From positions 1,488,001-1,552,000 of the forward strand of contig CM055744.1 in the NCBI GenBank assembly GCA_029465975.1: a DNA stretch of 64,000 bases. The letters are read 5' to 3'. Below the pieces are notes generated by a model, which saw only the letters and a program-made list of their open reading frames with translations, was not told where the DNA came from and did no database searches. Below are positions 53,467 through 62,519 of the stretch, piece after piece (positions within the stretch are counted from its first letter, which is position 1; each line of letters starts with the position of its first letter). A program made the position numbers and the translations under genes. Origin of the DNA: Dallia pectoralis. Lineage: Eukaryota; Chordata; Actinopteri; Esociformes; Umbridae.

Positions 53467-56400
53467 CTGCAGGGGACAAAACATGCTCAACACAAACCAT
53501 TCAAGGGCTACAGTAAGATTGTGAACTTGTCCCTTCATTACAAGTAGTCTTACCATGTTGGAACAGGCACTGGCAAAAGTCATGAATTTGGGGTTGAACT
53601 GAAGGCAGGTGACGGGACCCGTGTGCTTCCCATCCAGAACCGCCACCTTCATCCCACTTTCTGCATTCCACACATGAATCTTGCCGTCCTCTGAGCCTGA
53701 GAAACACGATCATCCATTAAACAGGAGAACACGACGGAGCGTAAACGGACGACAGGGGAACAAGACGAAGCGTAACCGTACGACATCACGGAGCGGAACC
53801 AGACGACAGGGGAACAAGACGAAGCGTAACCGTACGACATGACGGAGCGGAACCAGACGACAGGGGAACAAGACGAAGCGTAACCGTACGACATGACGGA
53901 GCGGAACCGGACGACAGGAGGACATGACGGAGCGGAACCGGACGACAGGGGGACATGACGGAGCGGAACCGGACGACAGGAGGACATGACGGAGCGGAAC
54001 CGGACGACAGGGGGACATGACGGAGCGGAACCGACGACAGGGGGACACGACGGAGCGGAACCGGACGACAGGGGACATGACGGAGCGGAACCGGACGACA
54101 GGGGGACATGACGGAGCGGAACCGGACGACAGGGGGACATGACGGAGCGGAACCGGACGACAGGGGGACATGACGGAGCGGAACCGGACGACAGGGGGAC
54201 ATGACGGAGCGGAACCGGACGACAGGGGGACATGACGGAGCGGAACCGGACGACAGGGGGACATGACGGAGCGGAACCGGACGACAGGGGGACATGACGG
54301 AGCGGAACCGGACGACAGGGGGACGGAGCGGACCGGAGCAGGGGGAACCGAACCGGACAGGGGACATGACGGAGCGGAACCGGACAACAGGGGGACATGA
54401 CGGAGCAGGGGGAACCGGACGGAACAGGGGACATGACGGAGCGGAACCGGACAACAGGGGGACATGACGGAGCGGAACCGGACAACAGGGGGACATGACG
54501 GAGCGGAACGGAGCGGAACCGGACCGGACGACAGGGGACATGACGGAGCGGAACCGGACAACAGGGGACATGACGGAGCGGAACCGGACAACAGGGGGAC
54601 ATGACGGAGCGGAACCGGACAACAGGGGGACATGACGGAGCGGAACCGGACAACAGGGGGACATGACGGAGCGGAACCGGACAACAGGGGGACATGACGG
54701 AGCGGAACCGGACGACAGGGGACATGACGGAGCGGAACCGAACGACAGGGGGACATGACGGAGCGGAACCGAACGACAGGGGGACATGACGGAGCGGAAC
54801 CGAACGACAGGGGGACATGACGGAGCGGAACCGGACAACAGGGGGACATGACGGAGCGGAACCGGACGACAGGGGGACATGACGGAGCGGAACCGAACGA
54901 CAGGGGGACATGACGGAGCGGAACCGAACGACAGGGGGACATGACGGAGCGGAACCGTACGACATGACGGAGCGGAACCGTACGACATGACGGAGTGGAA
55001 CCGGAGCGGAAACAATTCTGAAAAATGGAAAGAGGATTGACAGTTGGCAAAATCCCTAAGTCACAGCCGGCCTTAGTGTTTTAATTCATCAAGCACAAGT
55101 CAAATATGTTCTGCCAATGTCAGTTGTAATGAAATATATACAATGACCTTGACATGGAAAGAATGCAAAGACATCGACATTTAAAAAAATATTTAAGATT
55201 CACATACTACAAAATTATAACTAAGTATACACTAGACATTGTTCACTGGAATATCTAACCGCTATGATATTTCTGATGTTTACCAAATATTGGCAAATGT
55301 TCAAATGCCAACTGTTCCTCGCTGTATAAATGTTCAAATGCCAACTGTTCCTCGCTGTATAAATGTTCAAATGCCAACTGTTCCTCACTGTATAAATGTT
55401 CAAATGCCAACTGTTCCTCGCTGTATAAATGTTCAAATGCCAACTGTTCCTCGCTGTATAAATGTTCAAATGCCAACTGTTCCTCACTGTATAAATGTTC
55501 AAATGCCAACTGTTCCTCACTGTATAAATGTTCAAATGCCAACTGTTCCTCACTGTATAAATGTTCAAATGCCAACTGTTCCTCGCTGTATAAATGTTCA
55601 AATGCCAACACCCATTTGGAGCAGTTCCGTCTTATAAAGTGGATTTAGACTTACCGATCATAATAAACTGAGAATCAGGTGTAAAGGAGGCCTCGAGAGT
55701 CACAGCTTTGCTGTTGTTGTAGCCCTGTAGGACAGAGTGGACAGCATCTTTAAGAATGTGCTGTTCATCCCTCCAGCATGGCAATATCCTTCAGAAAAGC
55801 ATTCACTATTTGTATCACTCTTGAGCATGAGAACGATTTTGCTGATAGTGAACATTCAGAAAAGGTCTGAATGAATGAGCAGGATCTCACCCCGAACGAA
55901 TGCATCACAGCTCCCTTGAAGGCGTCGAGGAGGCGAAGAGCACCCCCATTGGTTGAGACCAGGATGAGTTTCCCATCGTTGCTGAATTTGAGTCCTGTCC
56001 ACTCACAAGTGCGGTCGTACTGAAGCTTGAATGTAGCAAAAGGACCCTAGACAGAAGCAGACAAGAAGATGACTCCTGAAGACAACCATCTACCACTGTC
56101 CCTGGCCCACAGCTGGAAAAACCCAAACGAGAAACACAACAATGTGGAAACACTGCCATCTGTAGCACATCCACCCTACAATCTCAAAGTCACCCTCCCA
56201 TCTGTAGCACATCCACAATACAATCTCAATGTTACCCCACCATCTGTAGCACATCCACAATACAATCTCAATGTTACCCCACCATCTGTAGCACATCCAC
56301 AATACAATCTCAATGTTACCCCACCATCTGTAGCACATCCACAATACAACCTCAATGTTACCCCACCATCTGTAGCACATCCACAATACAACCTCAATGT

Positions 56401-59400
56401 AACCTTCCCATCTGTAGCACATCCACAATACAACCTCAATGTAACCTTCCCATCTGTAGCACATCCACAATACAACCTCAATTTAACCCCACTATCTGTA
56501 GCACATCCACAATACAATCTCAATGTAACCCCACCATCTGTAGCACATCCACAATACAATCTCAATGTAACCCTCCTATCTGTAGCACATCCACAATACA
56601 ATCTCAATGTAACCCTCCCATCTGTAGCACATCAACAATACAATCTCAATGTAACCCCACCATCTGTAGCACATCCACAATACAAAGTTAATGTAACCCC
56701 ACCATCTGTAGCACATCCACAATACAATCTCAACGTTAAAATCGGGCGCACGATTTGCTTGAAACAAAGCAGGCGAGTAGAATGTCCAGTGTCGACCACG
56801 TCAAGACCTACTAAACAATGTTTGAATCATCTTAAATTTGTGTATGAAGGGGACTGGCAGCGTTGGCACAGTGCAGCCACTCCGCTAATTTACCTCCAGT
56901 GTTACTCTGGCACAAAATAAATATCCTGGCTCTTACAGTGTAAAGAGCAGGTCAATGAATTATGCTGTTAACAACAAATAGGGCTGACCTGAATAACAGG
57001 CGGGCTAAAAAAAAAAAATCGCAGGTCCGGTAGAGACCTAGACTATAACAATTCCAACATTATAGCAACTAGTTCCCAACTAGTTATTAACGTGATGACT
57101 GTGTGACTTTTCTAAAGACAAAGATGCAGCCTTTTATAATCCCAAATGAAGCAGCTCAGTTTCTGTTATTGAAAGTGACAAAACTGAATGTGAAAATGCT
57201 CTCCAGCTTCATTTATTTGTGTGTGGTGTAAACAATGTTCACCTGAAAAGTCACCACCTGGAAACACTGCAGTACATGATCCAACTACATTGGACTCAAC
57301 ACATTACGCCAGAGTCAGCACCATATTGCGCCCCACCATATTGGGCTCCATCCCAAACAATCAGTCCTGAACATTGACTAACCTTGTCAAAGGAACGCAG
57401 GTCATACAGTTTGACCATTTCCGAATTGACTCCAGCAGCAAAGATCAGACCCTCGGGGTCAAAGGAGCAGACTGGCTTCCCCTGTAGATGCATCAGGCCC
57501 TGGTAGTGACAGAAGGCAGTATATGTTCATTCCAGTGACACTGGAGCCCAACGATCTGCAATGTCAAGAAGAGTCAAACAAAAGGGACCGTCCTGGAACC
57601 AACCTGGCAGTTTGGAGAGCGCAGGTCCCACAACCGAATAGTCTTGTCTAAAGATCCTGATATAAACGTGTCGTCCACAGGGGACATGGACAGGGCTGTC
57701 ACCCTAAAACATTCAGACATTCAGGTTTGAATATGGCAGCACACCCAAGTGACAGGAAAGCAGACACACATTCTAAGCAAACAAAAACTTAAAGAAAAAA
57801 AGAACACTTATGTTACATAATTTACATAGGCTTCCACTGTGAAACATCATGCACTTTCTACTGGCCTGTAGGAAAGCTGCCCTCCCGCAGGTGTTGTTTT
57901 TAGCAATCTCAATACACTAATGAGCCAAAACATTATGATCATCTGCCCAATAGACTCTTGGTCCCCCATTTGCTGACACAACAGCCCTGATCCGCAGAGG
58001 CACGGACACTAGAAGACCCATGCAGGTGTCTTGTGGTGTGACACCAACATATTAGCAGCAGATCAAATTGAGATCAAGCCGCTGTGAATGTAACTTGTTG
58101 GTCCAGCACATCTTGCAGACTCATCAATGAGCCTTGGGCACACACTACCCTGTCACAGGTTGGCCCCTTCTTGGAAGTACAGTGGTACACTTCTGACCGA
58201 GAGCACCTCTGAAGCCTTGCCATTTCAAAGATGCTCTAAGACAATTTGACCTAAGTACTCCTGACCATTCTTCCTGGATCCAACATGTTGACTAAGAGAA
58301 CTGATTGTGAACTTACCTGCTTGTCTACCCAGACTTGACATGTGCCATTGTTAGGAAAGTATCACATTATCCACATCCCTGGTGTTCATAATGTTCTGGC
58401 ACAGCAGTGTGTGTTTCCTGATGTAATCCAGATCAGGATTATTTACTGGCCACCTTAACTGCGCAGTTTATTTATTGAAACATTCCAGGTTTTTTTCCCC
58501 ACATCTGTTTCTGGGGTTGTTGTCATACTTGTTGTCTACAGCTGTTCAAAACACCTTGATGATCAGCTAATTTAATTAAGGTAAACATAGAAAGGCCCCA
58601 ATGTAGAAAGCCTGACTACAGCTATGCAATTTGGTGAAAGAAACAACAACATATTAACTTAAAATTGGCTCTGCAATATTAAATTGGTGAGAGGAAAAAC
58701 ATTTCAATTCTGTTTAGAGAGCTTTGTGTATGATGACTCATTCCAGTATTTTTCACCACAAGTTGTGAAACTGGCACTATAAAGCCAAAACAGGTCAGAA
58801 AAAAAGAATGTACTACCGTAGCTTTCAATAGCTTAGACTTCAAAATTAAACTGAGAACATTACCAGAAGTTGGTTCAACAATCTCAAAATAAACATGTAT
58901 GGCTGTAATTATTTATGTAAAAGGCAGTGAAATCTAGCTCCAGGTTAACCACAGTGTTGTCCGTAAAAAATATGTATTAACATAAATTGGGAGAAAAAAA
59001 CGTTTTATCCCCAATTTAAAAAGAAATAGGAAACTATTCACGGGTGCCATATATATTGTCGTTAACTGTAGTACAGTAAGGCAGCCTAAACTGCAGAGGT
59101 TCTCTGTTGTAGTTCTAACCTTTTGTTGTGTCCAGGGAAGTAGCGGATGTACTTGTTGTCATGGAGGGAGAGGTACCGGATAGTGTCTGCAATAATAATT
59201 AAGACAGGGGGTCAAGACCAGACGAGAGGACATCAAAGTAACACCATATATCACAACATCAGGCAGCTACAGTACAAATATAACTCCCGACCCTAGAGGC
59301 GCTGATCTTTAGCCAGGTCAGATGAGTGGGCTCCACCTTAGGCAAGGCAGTGGCTTGTACAGTTAGCTCCTTTATCGGGCAGAATCACGGACCCTCAAAC

Positions 59401-60207
59401 TGTACAAACAACTACCTCAGGCCAGTGTGGGCACGGTCGTGTCCGGATGACGTCGCCCCCAACAGGGTGTCGGGAAATCCCTGTGAATAATCTACTACAT
59501 CTATATGGTGAATGAAACACGTTAAGGCAATAAGTGCATATTTAAACTACTTATGATCCCTACCGATTACATATCGCCTGATCGTCAAACGCACTAACAT
59601 ACCATCAATTTTGTTGGAGCTGTAGACCACGGTGTTGGCTGCATGTGTGTACCTGATCAGATCCACTCCGTACTTCTTACTGTATAGGGTTCGTTTGGGT
59701 CTGGATCAAGAGGACATATAGAAAGAAAAAACGATTTGAGTCTGACACATATTTCTATGTCCTAATATTTCCACGTCATACTAAACAACCGATTGATTCA
59801 TAGTCCGCCATGGTCTAAAGCCCGGGGATGTTGCATAGTGCAGTAGGCCTCACAAGCGGAACACATGCCAACTACAACCAACACAAAGTGGACGGCCAAG
59901 GTCTAAACTCGAGCTCGGGGATTCTGCAGAGTGCAGTAGGCCTCACAAGCGGAACACATGCCAACTACCACCAGCACTGAGTGGACGGCCTATCGTAATA
60001 GCATGCAGTGCGGTAAAAACTAAACGGAAAATAATTAATGTCTCACTTTCCCTCCTGGCAGTCGTATAAAACTAGGGAATCATCGTCACTGCTAGAAATT
60101 ATTGTCTCCCCGTTTGAGCTGAAATCAAAGCAGTTAATTTTGTCCGAATTCTCCCGGAAAACCTTTGCAACCCTGAAACTCCGCAGCACATTGTCCGTGA
60201 GTTTCAT
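53437..60207 (-). CDS. wdr82: WD repeat-containing protein 82 (complete)
   Basis: WDR82 is a WD40 propeller that recruits the SETD1A/B H3K4 methyltransferase complex to Ser5-phosphorylated RNA polymerase II and also belongs to the PTW/PP1 phosphatase complex (family knowledge). Nine - strand exons join perfectly: 60207-60047, 59700-59603, 59186-59120, 57703-57604, 57499-57383, 56046-55891, 55724-55655, 53696-53554, 53466-53437. That is 942 bases, 313 codons plus stop, the same length as the human protein as I remember it. It starts [20 protein letters not shown] and ends ALWLPTIDD. All introns are GT-AG and no residue block is missing. The introns carry a 31-bp, a 33-bp and a 42-bp minisatellite and a deleted Tc1 element. 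It is convergent with sema3f. Confidence 0.97.
53554..53696 (-). CDS. wdr82: wdr82 exon 8 (143 bp)
   Basis: Acceptor TTTCTCAG, donor ATG|GTAAGA, phase 1 in and phase 0 out. It encodes [20 protein letters not shown] then [20 protein letters not shown] and ACSNM. Confidence 0.96.
53724..55012. repeat. 31-bp minisatellite in wdr82 intron 7
   Basis: About 40 tandem copies of GACGGAGCGGAACCGGACGA then CAGGGGGACAT. The + strand is G/A-rich with one GGGGG run per unit; the wdr82 transcript strand is C-rich. Sub-variants cluster (GTAACCGTACGAC at the left end, GACAACAGG in the middle, GAACGACAGG at the right). Thirty-one is not a multiple of three and the unit lacks stops, so all three - strand frames show open frames over 400 codons; none is a gene. 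Confidence 0.97.
55284..55610. repeat. 33-bp minisatellite in wdr82 intron
   Basis: Ten starts of a highly uniform 33-bp unit (AAATGTTCAAATGCCAACTG TTCCTCGCTGTAT), the only frequent difference being CTCGC/CTCAC. The near-identity suggests a recent expansion. Confidence 0.96.
55655..55724 (-). CDS. wdr82: wdr82 exon 7 (70 bp)
   Basis: Acceptor CCTACAG, donor ATCG|GTAAGT, phase 0 in and phase 1 out. It encodes [20 protein letters not shown] then IMI. Confidence 0.95.
55891..56046 (-). CDS. wdr82: wdr82 exon 6 (156 bp)
   Basis: Acceptor TGTCTAG, donor GGG|GTGAGA, phase 0 at both ends. It encodes [20 protein letters not shown] then [20 protein letters not shown]. The human protein has SFIRLIDA where this copy has GALRLLDA, the main divergence seen. 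Confidence 0.95.
56150..56740. repeat. 42-bp minisatellite in wdr82 intron
   Basis: About 14 tandem 42-bp units (CCATCTGTAGCACATCCACA ATACAATCTCAATGTTACCC CA). Because 42 is a multiple of three, one + strand and several - strand frames are open across it without being genes. Confidence 0.96.
57383..57499 (-). CDS. wdr82: wdr82 exon 5 (117 bp)
   Basis: Acceptor ACTACCAG, donor AAG|GTTAGT, phase 0 at both ends. It encodes [20 protein letters not shown] then [19 protein letters not shown]. Confidence 0.96.
57604..57703 (-). CDS. wdr82: wdr82 exon 4 (100 bp)
   Basis: Acceptor GTTTTAG, donor CAG|GTTGGT, phase 2 in and phase 0 out. It encodes [20 protein letters not shown] then [13 protein letters not shown], with the WD dipeptide of a propeller blade. 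Confidence 0.96.
57919..58408. mobile_element. Internally deleted Tc1/mariner-family element in wdr82 intron
   Basis: The left terminus ACACTAATGAGCCAAAACAT TATGA and the right terminus, read on the other strand (ACACTGCTGTGCCAGAACAT TATGA), are inverted copies. Internal phrases (TTAGCAGCAGATC, GTTGGTCCAGCACATC, ATCAATGAGCCTTGGGC) match a fish element I know. Most of the transposase is deleted. It is the same family type as the MITE at 7405-7620. Confidence 0.7.
58409..59119 (-). other. wdr82 intron 3, remainder
   Basis: AT-rich sequence without a further gene. The segment GACTCATTCCAGTATTTTTC-like at 58735 recurs at about 60822, pointing to another old repeat. Confidence 0.5.
59120..59186 (-). 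CDS. wdr82: wdr82 exon 3 (67 bp)
   Basis: Acceptor TATTGCAG, donor AAAAG|GTTAGA, phase 1 in and phase 2 out. It encodes [20 protein letters not shown] then NK. Confidence 0.95.
59603..59700 (-). CDS. wdr82: wdr82 exon 2 (98 bp)
   Basis: Acceptor TGATCCAG, donor GATG|GTATGT, phase 2 in and phase 1 out. It encodes [20 protein letters not shown] then [12 protein letters not shown]. Confidence 0.96.
60047..60207 (-). CDS. wdr82: wdr82 exon 1 coding part (161 bp)
   Basis: The ATG is at 60207-60205, donor GGAAA|GTGAGA, phase 2 out. It encodes [20 protein letters not shown] then [20 protein letters not shown]. The frame is open further upstream only from a TTG; the ATG chosen gives the conserved N-terminus. 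Confidence 0.96.
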
Positions 60208-60443
60208 GATGGCCTCTTTGATTGAGGGGGCGCAGACCCTCGTTTTCAGCTTGACTCTAATATCCAATTATCTATTGCAGTACTTGTAATAATACGATTG
60301 ATAGAATTAATCAAAAATATATGTTCGCATTTCAAACAATCGAAAGAAATCCCGCCTGGGACACTTGATATCCGAGTCATGAAAAAGCACCGCCTTCGAC
60401 GTACATCGGCTACGCGCAAAATCCAGACGCGCGCATGAATACA

Positions 60444-60451
60444 TCTCGCGA
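60444..60451. promoter_or_regulatory. TCTCGCGA motif in wdr82 upstream region
   Basis: TCTCGCGA lies about 240 bases upstream of the wdr82 ATG within a locally CG-rich patch (60395-60475). The TCTCGCGAGA element is a known core-promoter motif of housekeeping genes bound by BANP. This copy matches eight of ten positions and is only a candidate. Confidence 0.3.
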
Positions 60452-60990
60452 TACATAACGCAACTATCGCGTTGCAGTCACTTTCATTTTGGATCTGTTT
60501 GCATCTCGCTGTTTTGATTACATTAAATATTTTTAAGTTACATCAACGAAGGCGCATCTTTACTTGTTAAGCACAAATAGAGTTGCGGATCAAATTGATC
60601 ATGACTGTAACTAAAGACATACAACAATAAATGTTTTCCCGTCAAGAAAAATACAAGTGGCAATGTAGGTAAGTTTGTGTACGTTTTAAGTATAAAACCC
60701 GTTTGTAAATCGGACTGACGTAATCGACTCCTACATCAGGGCAAATTGCTCCTATATCAGGGTAGGTTGGTTGACAACCATAACAGGGGTCCAATACTTA
60801 CATTATACGAGAAATTCCATTTAAAGACTCATTCCAGATTTTTCTGCCGCTAGTTGTGAAAGTGATGCTATTGAGCCAAAACCAGTAATCAGAGGTTTTG
60901 TACTACAGTGGCTCTCAATAGTATTCACCCCCTTAGACAATATGATTTATAAAAATAAATCAAAGTAGATTTTAAAAAAAGTTTTTTTTT
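60452..60990. other. wdr82 5' flank
   Basis: No gene seen. The flank probably includes the wdr82 promoter and 5'UTR, but no TATA box or initiator can be assigned with confidence. Confidence 0.4.
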
Positions 60991-60994
60991 ATCA

Positions 60995-61240
60995 AAGAAT
61001 CAGAAAGAGTTTTATTGCCAAGTAAGTGTACAACAAACAAGGAATTTGTTCAGGCCTGTTACTTCAACAATCAACACACATGTAATGAACAATAGACAAC
61101 AATACATTTCTAAATATATAATATGTAAATAAGTAAGATGCAAATGTCCCCAGAGTCCTGAGTGAATGTGAATGTGGGGAGCAGGCTATAGTTAGTTACT
61201 GCTGTAGGAAAGAAACTGTTCTTGTGGAGAGGGGTTTACC
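60995..61240. repeat. Dispersed fish repeat fragment
   Basis: AGAATCAGAAAGAGTTTTAT TGCCAAGTAAG, then ACAAGGAATTTGTT and GGAAAGAAACTGTTCTTGTG. It is a recognisable high-copy fish repeat of class unknown to me. It ends where the GTTTGTGCT array begins. Confidence 0.5.
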
Positions 61241-61289
61241 TGCGTGAAGTTGGCCCCCCACCCAACGCAAAAAGTCGGGAAATTAGTCT

Positions 61290-62240
61290 CAATCGTTTGT
61301 GCTCCGTTTGTGCTGGTTTGTGCAGCAAATATTTTCGTTTGTGCTGCTTTAGTTTTTTTTATATTCCGGTTTTTATTAATGGCTGATGACATCACCAGCC
61401 CCCCCACTTGCTCCAAATCAAGTGAAATTGGTCTCAATCGTTTGTGCTCCGTTTGTGCTGGTTTGTGCAGCAAATATTTCCGTTTGTGCTGCTTTAGTTT
61501 TTTTTATATTCTGTTTTTTAATAATGGCTGATGACGTCACCAGCGCCCCCACTTGCTCCGAATGAAGTGAAACTAGTGTCAATCGTTTGTGCTGGTTTGT
61601 GCAGCAAATATTTCCGTTTGTTCTGCTTTAGTTTTTTTTATATTAAAGGATACTTTTTAGGTCATTCAGGGGTCACTCAGCCCCCCACAATCTCAGAATT
61701 CAGTCAAAATAGTGTCGATCGTTTGTGCTCCGTTTGTGCTGGTTTGTGCTGTTAAAATTAGGGTTTGTGCTGTTGCGGTATTTTTTCTATTTCACATTTT
61801 AATAATGGTCGATTACATCATCAGCCCCCCACAATCTCAGAATTAAGTCAAAATAGTGTCAATTGTTTGTGCTGGTTTGTGCAGCAAATATTTCCGTTTT
61901 TGCTGCTTTAGTTTTTTTTATATTCTGTTTTTTTTAATAATGGCTGATGACGTCACCAGCCCCCCCCCCACTTGCTCCAAATCGAGTGAAATTAGTCTCA
62001 ATCGTTTGTGCTCCGTTTGTGCTGGTTTGTGCAGTTAAAATTAGGGTTTGTGCTGTTGCGGTATTTTTTCTGTTTTTTAATAATGACTGATGACGTAACC
62101 AGCCCCCACTTGAAATTAGTCTCAATCGTTTGTGCTGCTTTAATTATTTAGATATTAAAGTATATTATATAGGTCATTCAGACGTCACTCAACATACCAC
62201 ATGCGCAGAATTAACCCAAAATAGCATCAATCCTTTTTGC
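61290..62240. repeat. About 140-bp tandem array of GTTTGTGCT motifs
   Basis: Units start with TCAATCGTTTGTGCTCCGTT at about 61290, 61435, 61580, 61716, 61860, 61999 and 62122, with a degenerate start at about 62228. Spacing is 145, 145, 136, 144, 139, 123 and 106 bp. Each carries two to four GTTTGTGCT words. Several contain GATGACGTCACCAGC. Two unit classes occur: one with GCAGCAAATATTTCCGTTTG, the other with GTTAAAATTAGGGTTTGTGC. Confidence 0.9.
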
Positions 62241-62519
62241 ATCGTAAGCATGCTTTTGAGTACTGTATAGCGTTGAGTAGATAAATTAAAGCATATGTCG
62301 TTATAGAAGTCTTACAGAAATCATATTCCTATCGAAAGTAAGTAATTTTTTTTGGATTCATAGTACAACAAACAAGCTTGGCAATGGTTTTGGCAACAGA
62401 AATCACAATGCTAATATTAAAAATGTTAATGTAACTATGTACATGAACATGTTGATGAAACACTTGACCCAAAACAGAAGTCAGAATTGTTTAACTAATT
62501 ATGTTTTACTTTATGCCAG

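Noticed and set aside
53649..55050. Three overlapping - strand open frames over 400 codons (repeated [18 protein letters not shown])
   Set aside because: They are all translations of the 31-bp minisatellite, which has no stop in any - strand frame. They overlap a true wdr82 exon and have no independent start or domain.
55221..55637. Open frames on both strands with an 11-residue repeat
   Set aside because: The 33-bp minisatellite is a multiple of three and free of stops; artefact.
56069..56920. 283-codon + strand frame with repeated [14 protein letters not shown]
   Set aside because: Forty-two-base repeat read in frame within a wdr82 intron; the opposite strand is equally open.
60205..60267. 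N-terminal extension of wdr82
   Set aside because: The upstream frame opens only from TTG; the ATG at 60207 gives exactly the conserved N-terminus and total length.
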